Origin: an uncultured Aquincola sp.
GTDB taxonomy: Bacteria; Pseudomonadota; Gammaproteobacteria; Burkholderiales; Burkholderiaceae
DNA: 16,789 nucleotides
NCBI GenBank assembly: GCA_937883885.1
Contig: CAKZXL010000869.1
Coordinates: forward strand, 1 to 16,789
Direction of reading: 5' to 3'
This document shows positions 1 to 5,749 of the stretch, piece by piece. The position numbers and the translations under genes were made by a program. The notes below the pieces were generated by a model, which saw nothing but the letters and a program-made list of their open reading frames with translations, was not told where the DNA came from and made no database searches. Position 1 is the stretch's first letter. Every line of letters starts with the position of its first letter.

Positions 1-63
1 GCGCTGATGCTGGCCGGCCTGGGCGCCGTGGGCTTCATGGCCCGTCGCCGTCGCTCGGCCTGA
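1..63 (+). CDS. C-terminal end of a PEP-CTERM sorting-domain protein (partial)
   Basis: The window opens inside a reading frame that ends with TGA at 61-63. The 20 visible residues, [20 protein letters not shown], have the form of a PEP-CTERM tail: a short hydrophobic helix with small residues, then an arginine cluster at the very C-terminus. The diagnostic Pro-Glu-Pro would lie just upstream, outside the window. Proteins with this tail are exported, cut and sorted at the cell envelope by an exosortase and are common in exopolysaccharide-producing Betaproteobacteria. The function of the missing N-terminal part cannot be judged. An intrinsic terminator follows 42 bases after the stop, so this is the last gene of its transcript. 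Confidence 0.75.
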   Translation, partial: ALMLAGLGAVGFMARRRRSA

Positions 64-105
64 TCGCCAGGCACGCGGGCCTTGCGCCCGCCGCAGCCAA
101 GAACA

Positions 106-138
106 GGGCGGTGCACCAGCACCGCCCTTTTGCTTTTT
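106..138 (+). terminator. Rho-independent terminator of the PEP-CTERM gene
   Basis: A 9-bp perfect GC-rich stem (106-114 with 119-127) with a 4-nt loop is followed directly by an interrupted T-run (TTTTGCTTTTT, 128-138). It ends transcription of the upstream gene. The T-run lies only 10 bases before the -10-like element of the next gene. Confidence 0.9.
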
Positions 139-148
139 GAGCAGCGGC

Positions 149-154
149 GACAAT
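149..154 (+). promoter_or_regulatory. Putative -10 element (GACAAT) for a possibly leaderless transcript
   Basis: GACAAT matches the TATAAT consensus at four of six positions and lies 6 nt before the ATG at 161. A start site 6-8 nt downstream would place +1 at or next to the start codon, so the mRNA would have no leader. No good -35 box is visible. The same hexamer lies 5 and 7 nt before two other start codons in this window. Confidence 0.45.
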
Positions 155-160
155 CGGGGC

Positions 161-877
161 ATGAAACTCGACCTGACCGACGCCGAGCTCGACGAGCTGG
201 ACACCTTGCTGACCCAGACGCCCGAGCCGGCGGAGCCGCTCGACGCGATCATGCTCGACGGCTACCTGTGCGGCGTGCTGGTGCAGCCCCGCCTGGTGCC
301 CATCGAAGAATGGCTGCCGCCCATCTTCGACCTGGAAACGGGTACGCTGCCTGAGGGCACCGACCCGGACTGGCTGGCGCGCTGCCGCCAGCTGATCGAG
401 CGGCGCCACGCCGCCCTCAATGCCGCGCTGGTGGACGATGGCTGGTTCGACCCGCTGGTGGTCGACCTGGACCGCTCGGCGCCGGTGAGCGAGTACGAGC
501 CGCAGCTGTCCGAAGCCTCTCGCGCGCTGATGCCCTGGGTGGCCGGCTTTCACTGGGCGCAGGAGCGTTTCCCCGGCCTGCTGGAGCTGGACGACGACGG
601 CGTGCAGCTGGCCCTGTCGCGCCTCTATCGCCACCTGCCGCCCGAGACCGACGAAGACAAGGACATCGTCGCCACGCTGGACCGCGAGCATCCGCTGGCC
701 GACATCGACCCCGGCATCGAAGACCTGGTGCATGCGGTCTACGACCTCTGGGACCAGACCGCCGAAGCCCGCTACAAGGTGGAGACGGTGCGCCGCGACG
801 AACCCAAGGTGGGCCGCAACGATCCCTGCCCCTGCGGCAGCGGCAAGAAGTTCAAGCAGTGCCACGGGCGCAGCTGA
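161..877 (+). CDS. UPF0149 (YecA/YgfB) family protein with C-terminal SEC-C zinc motif
   Basis: A 238-residue acidic protein. Residues about 5-200 form the UPF0149 helical domain, with the family signatures LDGYLCGVL at 32-40 and MPWVAGF at 124-130. The C-terminus carries a SEC-C motif, [13 protein letters not shown] at 223-235, whose Cys223, Cys225, Cys234 and His235 bind zinc. This is the motif found at the end of SecA, where it contacts SecB and ribosomes. E. coli YecA has the same layout. The exact role is unknown; a link to SecA, ribosomes or metals is inferred from the motif. An upstream in-frame TTG at 137 is rejected because it lies in the terminator T-run. ATG 161 fits the family start, although no Shine-Dalgarno sequence precedes it. 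The metallophosphoesterase follows after 17 nt and is probably cotranscribed. Confidence 0.9.
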   Translation: MKLDLTDAELDELDTLLTQTPEPAEPLDAIMLDGYLCGVLVQPRLVPIEEWLPPIFDLETGTLPEGTDPDWLARCRQLIERRHAALNAALVDDGWFDPLVVDLDRSAPVSEYEPQLSEASRALMPWVAGFHWAQERFPGLLELDDDGVQLALSRLYRHLPPETDEDKDIVATLDREHPLADIDPGIEDLVHAVYDLWDQTAEARYKVETVRRDEPKVGRNDPCPCGSGKKFKQCHGRS

Positions 878-894
878 CCGGGTAGCCGCGCGCG

Positions 895-1677
895 ATGCAC
901 CTGCAGCTGCTGTCCGACCTGCACCTGGAGAGCGAAAGCTTCGAGCCGCAGCCCGCGCCGGGCGCCGAACTGCTGGTGCTGGCCGGCGACCTGGACAGCC
1001 GCTGGCAGTCGCTGCAGCGCTTTGCAGGCTGGCCGGTGCCGGTGATCTTCGTGGCCGGCAACCATGAGTTCGACCGCCGCGAACTGACCGAGGCCTTGCC
1101 TGCATTGCGCACCGAATGCGCCGCGGTGGGCATCACGCTGCTGGAACGCGACACGGTGATCCTGACCGATGCGCAGGGCCGCCGCGTGCGTTTTGCAGGC
1201 ACCGTGCGCTGGAGCGATTTCGACCTGTTCGGCCCGGCCCGCCGCGACAAGGCATTGCGCGCCGGCAGCTACTTCCAGCGGGTGATGCAGGCCACGATCC
1301 ATGGCCGGCCGTTCGATGCGCCTGCGGTGCGGGAAGAAGCCCTGGCTTGCCGCGACTGGCTGGCCCGCACGCTGGCCGAACCGGCCGACGGCCGCTGGGA
1401 CGCGACGGTGGTGGTGACGCATTTCGCGCCCAGCCTGCGCAGCGCCGACCCGCGCTACGGGCAGCAGAACGGCACGGCCAGCTTCTGCAATGCCGACGAC
1501 GACCTGATCGTGCAGGCCGATCTGTGGCTGCATGGGCACCTGCACTGCCGCCACGACTACACGGTGCAACGGCCTGGCGGCGGGGTGTCTCGGGTGGTGT
1601 GCCAGGCGCGGGGCCTGGCTCAAAGAAACGAGCCTGACGGGTTCGACCCGTTCAAGCCCATTCGGGTGTTCGGCTGA
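895..1677 (+). CDS. Calcineurin-like metallophosphoesterase
   Basis: A 260-residue protein with all the blocks of the binuclear metallophosphoesterase fold in order: SDLHLE at 7-12 (Asp8, His10), GDLD at 31-34, GNHEF at 55-59, THFAPS at 175-180 and LHGHLH at 212-217. These residues bind two metal ions and the phosphate. No signal peptide or membrane segment is seen, so it is cytoplasmic. The substrate cannot be read from the sequence; relatives hydrolyse phosphomonoesters, phosphodiesters or cyclic nucleotides. It starts 17 nt after the UPF0149 gene, has only a poor ribosome-binding site and probably depends on that operon. Its stop codon abuts the stop codon of the small convergent gene. Confidence 0.9.
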   Translation: MHLQLLSDLHLESESFEPQPAPGAELLVLAGDLDSRWQSLQRFAGWPVPVIFVAGNHEFDRRELTEALPALRTECAAVGITLLERDTVILTDAQGRRVRFAGTVRWSDFDLFGPARRDKALRAGSYFQRVMQATIHGRPFDAPAVREEALACRDWLARTLAEPADGRWDATVVVTHFAPSLRSADPRYGQQNGTASFCNADDDLIVQADLWLHGHLHCRHDYTVQRPGGGVSRVVCQARGLAQRNEPDGFDPFKPIRVFG

Positions 1678-1887
1678 TCAGGCGCGGCGGCGCTGCAGCA
1701 GCGCCATCCAGCCGATGCCACTGCCGCTGCGGGCCTGCAGCACCGGGGCGCGCAGCGCCTCTTCGGCATCGCGCTCCAGCCGCAGGTTGAGGCCCAGCTC
1801 AGCGCCCATGTCGGCCGGGTCCAGCGGGCGCGGCGCCACCAGCCTCTTGGAACGACGGAACAGCAGCGAGCGGGTGGTGGCATTCAT
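1678..1887 (-). CDS. Small hypothetical protein (69 aa), function unknown
   Basis: I do not recognise a family. The frame codes for 69 residues with a basic N-terminus (RSLLFRRSKR), a central acidic/leucine-rich part (GLNLRLERDAEEALRAP) and a basic end (LLQRRRA). There is no signal peptide, clear membrane helix or cysteine. The start at 1887 is favoured over a longer frame from 1974 because a GAGG Shine-Dalgarno sequence lies 8 nt upstream of it. The stop at 1678 directly abuts the convergent metallophosphoesterase stop, and such tight packing supports a real gene. The 200-bp region upstream contains a small palindrome and CACGTC repeats that could be its control region. Confidence 0.55.
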   Translation of the reverse strand: MNATTRSLLFRRSKRLVAPRPLDPADMGAELGLNLRLERDAEEALRAPVLQARSGSGIGWMALLQRRRA

Positions 1888-1935
1888 GTCGTCAGCCTCA
1901 CGGGGTGTGTGACAGCAAGTTTCGATCTGAGCGCG

Positions 1936-1992
1936 ATGTTTCTGAAACGTGAATCCCACGTCATCGCGCCACACGTCACATCCCCCACGTCC
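1936..1992. repeat. Short palindrome and three CACGTC half-sites in the 1888-2091 intergenic region
   Basis: GTTTCTGAAAC at 1938-1948 is a perfect dyad around a central T. Next to it, CACGTCA occurs at 1957-1963 and 1972-1978, and CACGTCC at 1986-1992, giving start-to-start distances of 15 and 14 bases. The spacing is not a full helical turn. The block lies upstream of the 69-aa gene on the minus strand and could be an operator, but no known regulator is recognised. Confidence 0.3.
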
Positions 1993-2043
1993 ACGGTGCC
2001 TCGCTGTCGCGCAACGACGACATCACAGACCCGGCCGAATGCG

Positions 2044-2067
2044 ATGGCGCCAGCGTGGCAGCGCCAT
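2044..2067. repeat. Inverted repeat downstream of the LysR gene
   Basis: ATGGCGC (2044-2050) and GCGCCAT (2061-2067) form a perfect 7-bp stem around a 10-nt loop, 24 bases beyond the stop of the LysR-type gene on the minus strand. No T-run follows on either strand, so it is at best a weak or Rho-assisted 3' end structure. Confidence 0.3.
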
Positions 2068-2091
2068 GTGTCAATGCTGCGAACCCGCGTG

Positions 2092-3027
2092 TCAGGGGGC
2101 CAACACCGTCGCGGCGTGTTGCTTCAAGGCTGCACCCACGCGCGCCAGCAAGCTGCGGCCGCCACCGGCCGGTGCGCTGCGCCCTTCCAGTTGCCACTGG
2201 TGCCAGTACAGCGCCACGTCCACCGGTACCTGCGGCGCCACCGGCTGCAGCCGGCCCGCCGTGATGGCGGGCCTCGCCTGCAGCTCGGCCACCATCGCGA
2301 TGCCCCAGCCGCGCTCGGCCGCTTCCAGGTAGGCATCGGTGGCGGGCACATGGCGCTCACGCAGCCGCAGGTCGGCCAGGCCGAAGGCCTGCTGCGCCCA
2401 GCGCGCGGCCAGGCTGTCCTTGCGGTTGAACACCAGCATCGGCACGCGCGCCAGGTCGGCGGCACGCAGACCCTGGGGCAGCTGCTGCCGCACGAAGCCA
2501 GGACTGGCCACCGCCAGGTAGCGCATCACGCCCAGGCGTTCGGCGCTGCAGCCGTGCATGGGCTCGGCCAGGCTGCTCACGCAGCCCAGCACCGTGCCGG
2601 CGCGCAGGGCTTCATGGGTGAAGTCCTGGTCGTCCACCCGCAGGTCGATGCCGTGGCCGGCGGTCAGGCCTTCCTGCATCAGGCCGTCCAGTGCGGGCAG
2701 CACCCAGGTGGCCAGGCTGTCGGCGTTCACGCTGATGGGCACCCGCTCACCGTGCGCGCCGTCGGCGCCCAGCTGGCGCGCCGCCTCGGCCGCCAGCGAC
2801 TGCCACTGCCGCGCCAGCCGCAGCAGCACGGCGCCCGAAGGCGTGAAGTCCAGCGGCCGGGTGCGCACCACCAGCGGCTGACCCCATTGCGCTTCCAGCG
2901 CGCGCATGCGCTGGGAGACGGCCGAAGGCGTCAAGGCCAGCCGCTGCGCGGCGGCGGCGAAGCTGCCGGTGTCGGACAGGGCCACCAGGCAGGCCAGTGC
3001 AGCCGGATCGAGAGTGGAGGCGTTCAT
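2092..3027 (-). CDS. argP: ArgP/LysG-type LysR family transcriptional regulator
   Basis: A 311-residue LysR-type regulator. Residues about 4-62 form the winged helix-turn-helix, with TGSFAAAAQRLALTPSAVSQ followed by RMRALE as the recognition region. The rest is the periplasmic-binding-protein-like effector domain. The motif AVSQRMRALE...GQPLVVR resembles E. coli ArgP and Corynebacterium LysG, which sense lysine/arginine and activate an export gene. The divergent neighbour is such an exporter, which supports the assignment strongly. ATG at 3027 is preferred because it fits the family's N-terminus; a start at 3048 would add seven residues. Neither start has a clear Shine-Dalgarno sequence. Control probably runs through the shared 66-bp divergent region, where the protein would regulate both genes. 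Confidence 0.9.
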   Translation of the reverse strand: MNASTLDPAALACLVALSDTGSFAAAAQRLALTPSAVSQRMRALEAQWGQPLVVRTRPLDFTPSGAVLLRLARQWQSLAAEAARQLGADGAHGERVPISVNADSLATWVLPALDGLMQEGLTAGHGIDLRVDDQDFTHEALRAGTVLGCVSSLAEPMHGCSAERLGVMRYLAVASPGFVRQQLPQGLRAADLARVPMLVFNRKDSLAARWAQQAFGLADLRLRERHVPATDAYLEAAERGWGIAMVAELQARPAITAGRLQPVAPQVPVDVALYWHQWQLEGRSAPAGGGRSLLARVGAALKQHAATVLAP

Positions 3028-3031
3028 GCAG

Positions 3032-3051
3032 TGCAGCTTAACTTGCATAAT
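3032..3051. promoter_or_regulatory. Candidate ArgP-type operator and -10 box between the LysR gene and the exporter
   Basis: TGCAGCTTAACTTGCA at 3032-3047 is an interrupted dyad of the form TGCA-N2-TTAA-N2-TGCA, centred between the divergent start codons. It overlaps CATAAT (3046-3051), a fair -10 box for the exporter, giving a leader of about 36-45 nt. LysR regulators bind such AT-centred dyads near the -35/-10 region of their target. The assignment comes from position and symmetry only. Confidence 0.4.
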
Positions 3052-3093
3052 CGATCTTCAGCATTGCTTCATTCGTGCGTCGTTTTCGGCACC

Positions 3094-3720
3094 ATGCGCG
3101 CCATGCTGACCCCACCCGCTTTTCTCAACGGCTTCGTGCTAATGGCCGGCCTCATCGTCGCCATCGGCGCGCAGAACGCGCTCATCCTGCGCCAGGGGCT
3201 GATGCGCCGGCATGTGGGGCCGGTGGTGGCCTTTTGCGCCGCTTCCGACGTGCTGCTGGTGATGGCGGGCGTGTTCGGCGTGGGTGGCGCCTTGACGCAG
3301 TTGCCCTGGCTGATGGAAGCGCTGCGCTGGGGCGGCGCGCTGTTCCTGGCCTGGTGTGGCTGGCAGGCGGCGCGGCGCGCCTGGCGGCCGGCGGCGCAGG
3401 GGCTGCAGGCTGCCGCCCGGACGCAGAGCCTGGCGGCCACCCTGGGCACCACGGCGGCGCTGACCTACCTCAACCCGCACGTGTACCTGGACACGCTGGT
3501 GCTGGTGGGCACGGTGGCGGCGCAGCAGCCGGCGGCGGCGCGGCCACTGTTTGCGGCAGGGGCGGGCAGCGCCTCGGTGCTGTGGTTCATGCTCCTGGGC
3601 TACGGCGCGGCGGCGCTGGCGCCGTGGCTGGCGCGGCCGGCCACCTGGCGGGTGGTGGATGCAGGCGTGGCGTTGGTGATGTTCAGCGTCGCGGCCTCCC
3701 TGATGGTGGCCGGGCTTTGA
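3094..3720 (+). CDS. argO: LysE/ArgO family basic amino acid exporter
   Basis: A 208-residue inner-membrane protein (205 if the ATG at 3103 is used). It shows the LysE-family signature IGAQNALILRQG near residues 24-35 after the first membrane helix, and TYLNPHVYLDTLVLVGT at about 124-140, which is nearly identical to the corresponding segment of E. coli ArgO. Five to six hydrophobic helices fill most of the chain, with a short basic loop at about 93-110. Members export lysine and/or arginine, protecting the cell from overload during peptide catabolism. The divergent ArgP-type regulator is the classic partner. Arginine versus lysine specificity cannot be decided here. Neither candidate start has a strong ribosome-binding site. 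Confidence 0.92.
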   Translation: MRAMLTPPAFLNGFVLMAGLIVAIGAQNALILRQGLMRRHVGPVVAFCAASDVLLVMAGVFGVGGALTQLPWLMEALRWGGALFLAWCGWQAARRAWRPAAQGLQAAARTQSLAATLGTTAALTYLNPHVYLDTLVLVGTVAAQQPAAARPLFAAGAGSASVLWFMLLGYGAAALAPWLARPATWRVVDAGVALVMFSVAASLMVAGL

Positions 3721-3728
3721 AGCCTCTC

Positions 3729-3755
3729 TAGAATCCCGCCCCTTTTGCCCAGGGG
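3729..3755 (+). promoter_or_regulatory. Possible -10 box (TAGAAT) and ribosome-binding site of the yegD-like gene
   Basis: TAGAAT at 3729-3734 lies just after the exporter stop, and AGGGG at 3751-3755 sits 6 nt before the ATG at 3762. No convincing -35 box is found at the right distance. The gene could therefore have its own weak promoter or be read from the exporter promoter. Confidence 0.3.
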
Positions 3756-3761
3756 CCCCGC

Positions 3762-5027
3762 ATGAAGCCAGCCGGCTGCGCCATCGACTTCGGCACGTCC
3801 AATTCCGCCATCGCCTTGCCGGGCGCCGGCCTGGTGGAGGTGGAGCCTGGCCAACGCACCATGCCCACCGCGGTGTTCTACGCGGTGGAAGAAGGCCAGC
3901 CCGGCGAGCCCGAGCGCAGCTACGGCCGCGTGGCGCTGGCCTCGTACATCGACGGGCTGGACGGCCGGCTGATGCGCTCGATGAAAAGCGTGCTTGGCTC
4001 CACCCTGGTGGACCAGCACACCGACGTGGGCGGCGGCAAGGCGGTGCGCTACCTGGACGTGATCGGCGACTACCTGCGCCACCTGAAGCAGCTGGCCGAG
4101 GCAACGGCCGGCGAGCCGCTGCAAAGGGTGGTGCTGGGCCGGCCGGTGGCCTTCGTCGACGACGACGCCGAGCGTGACGCGCAGGCCCAGGCCTCGCTGG
4201 AGCGGGCGGCGCGCAGCGTGGGTTTCACCGACGTGAGCTTCCAGCTCGAGCCCATCGCCGCCGCCTTCGACTTCGAGCGCACCGCCGAGCGCGAGCACCT
4301 GGTGATGGTGGCCGACATCGGCGGCGGCACCTCCGACTTCTCGCTGGTGCGGGTAGGCCCCGAGCGCCGCCAGCGGCTGGAGCGGCTGGACGACGTGCTG
4401 GCCAACCACGGCGTGCACATCGCCGGCACCGATTTCGACCGCCACCTGGAGCTGGCCGCCATCCTGCCGCTGCTGGGCTACCGCAGCCTGGGGCCGGGTG
4501 GGCGCGAAGTGCCCAACAAGGTGTACTTCGACCTGGCCACCTGGCACCTGATCAACACCGTGTACGCCCCAGGCCGCGTGGCCGAGCTGCGCCGCATGCG
4601 CGACTTTTACGGCGACGTGCAACTGCATCAGCGGCTGATGCGCGCGGTGAGCCTGCGCCTGGGCCATGCGCTGGCCGCCAAGGCCGAAGAGGCCAAGATC
4701 GCGGTGGCCGAAGGCGGCGCCGCGCCGGTGGCGCTGGACGACATCGAGCCGGGCCTGCAGGCCGTGCTGGACGAAGCCACCGCGATGCGCGCGCTCGATG
4801 CCGATCTGCAGCGCATCGTCGATGCGGGCGTGCAGACGGCGCGCGAGGCCGGCGTGCGGCCCGATCAGGTGGACGTGCTGTACTTCACCGGCGGCTCCAC
4901 CGGCCTGGCGCCGCTGGCCGACCGCATCGCGGCGGAGTTTCCGAACGCGCAGCGGGTCAAGGGCGACCGTTTCGCGAGCGTGGCCCAGGGCCTGGGCGAA
5001 CACGCACGGCGACTCTGGGGCGGCTGA
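3762..5027 (+). CDS. yegD: YegD-type Hsp70-like ATPase (nucleotide-binding domain only)
   Basis: A 421-residue actin/Hsp70-fold ATPase. It has the phosphate-1 loop IDFGTSNS at 8-15, the phosphate-2 loop DIGGGTSD at 185-192 and the adenosine motif FTGGSTGLAPL at 375-385. EPIAAAFDFE at 163-172 matches the connecting region in Hsp70 proteins. The length is close to E. coli YegD and well short of DnaK, because the substrate-binding domain and lid are missing. No DnaJ or GrpE gene is nearby. It is presumably a cytoplasmic ATPase; its client and process are unknown even for E. coli. An AGGGG ribosome-binding site supports the start. It follows the exporter by 41 nt and converges on the second UPF0149 gene, with 13 nt between stops and no obvious terminator. 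Confidence 0.9.
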   Translation: MKPAGCAIDFGTSNSAIALPGAGLVEVEPGQRTMPTAVFYAVEEGQPGEPERSYGRVALASYIDGLDGRLMRSMKSVLGSTLVDQHTDVGGGKAVRYLDVIGDYLRHLKQLAEATAGEPLQRVVLGRPVAFVDDDAERDAQAQASLERAARSVGFTDVSFQLEPIAAAFDFERTAEREHLVMVADIGGGTSDFSLVRVGPERRQRLERLDDVLANHGVHIAGTDFDRHLELAAILPLLGYRSLGPGGREVPNKVYFDLATWHLINTVYAPGRVAELRRMRDFYGDVQLHQRLMRAVSLRLGHALAAKAEEAKIAVAEGGAAPVALDDIEPGLQAVLDEATAMRALDADLQRIVDAGVQTAREAGVRPDQVDVLYFTGGSTGLAPLADRIAAEFPNAQRVKGDRFASVAQGLGEHARRLWGG

Positions 5028-5040
5028 GCCGGTCGGGCCG

Positions 5041-5718
5041 TCAGCCGCGCGGCTTGCCGCCGCGCGGACGTTGCGACGGCCGCGGGCCGCCCGGCCGGGG
5101 CCGGCCGCCGCCCGGGCGCTTGGCAGCACGGGCCGCCGCCTTGGGCCGCGACACGTCGGCCAGCTTGAGCGTGCTGCGCACCAGGCCGTCGACCGCCTCG
5201 GTCATGTCGGTCGGCGGCTCCAGCGACTCGATCTCGGCCAGCAGCTCGTCGGCGTCTTCCAGGTCGTCGGGGTCGAGGTGGGCGAACAGCGTGGCCAGCG
5301 GCTCCAGCAGCGCGGGATCGTCCCCGTCCATCAGCTCGGGAAACAGCGACATGGCGGTGGCGAAGCCGGCCACCCAGGGCATCACCGCTTCCGATGGCGA
5401 GGCGTCTTCCTCGGCCTCGAACAGCCAGGGGTCGAACCACTGGCGCTGGTCAATGGCGGCATTCAGCTCGGCATGGCGGCGCAGCACCAGCGCATGTAGC
5501 CGCTCCAGCGGCACGCCGGGCGGCGCGCGGCGGCCTTCCACGTCGTGCACGTAGGGCAGCCAGCGCGTGGGCGGCACCGGCCGCGGCTGCAGCAGCAAGC
5601 CCACCAGGTAACCGTCGAGCGCGCTGGCCTCCAGCGGTTCCAGCGGCTCGGGCAGCGTGGCCAGCAGGCCGTCGAGTTCAGCGACTTCGGCGTCGGTCAG
5701 GGGCGGGGCGGCGGTCAT
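5041..5718 (-). CDS. UPF0149 family protein with basic Arg/Gly/Pro-rich tail instead of SEC-C
   Basis: A 225-residue protein clearly paralogous to the product at 161-877: shared blocks include LTDAE, LDGYLVGLLLQPR (34-46), RRHAELNAAI (80-89), WFDP and MPWVAGF (113-119). The SEC-C zinc motif is absent. Instead, residues 191-225 form a strongly basic, probably disordered tail rich in Arg, Gly and Pro and without cysteine, suggesting contact with nucleic acid or an acidic surface. The function is unknown. It starts 31 nt after the phoX stop on the same strand, so it may be the last gene of that operon, but a GACAAT element 5 nt before its ATG could give a separate leaderless transcript. No Shine-Dalgarno sequence is seen. 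Confidence 0.88.
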   Translation of the reverse strand: MTAAPPLTDAEVAELDGLLATLPEPLEPLEASALDGYLVGLLLQPRPVPPTRWLPYVHDVEGRRAPPGVPLERLHALVLRRHAELNAAIDQRQWFDPWLFEAEEDASPSEAVMPWVAGFATAMSLFPELMDGDDPALLEPLATLFAHLDPDDLEDADELLAEIESLEPPTDMTEAVDGLVRSTLKLADVSRPKAAARAAKRPGGGRPRPGGPRPSQRPRGGKPRG

Positions 5719-5723
5719 GCCGG

Positions 5724-5729
5724 ATTGTC
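5724..5729 (-). promoter_or_regulatory. Putative -10 element (GACAAT) before the second UPF0149 gene
   Basis: Read on the minus strand, GACAAT lies 5 nt before the ATG at 5718. The context GCGACAATC is the same as that before the paralogue at 161. No -35 box is visible. The distance suggests transcription starting at or beside the start codon. Confidence 0.4.
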
Positions 5730-5749
5730 GCGCGGCCGGGCGGCGCTGC

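Noticed and set aside
137..160. TTG start at 137 for the UPF0149/SEC-C gene
   Set aside because: It overlaps the T-run of the preceding terminator, and ATG 161 matches the family start.
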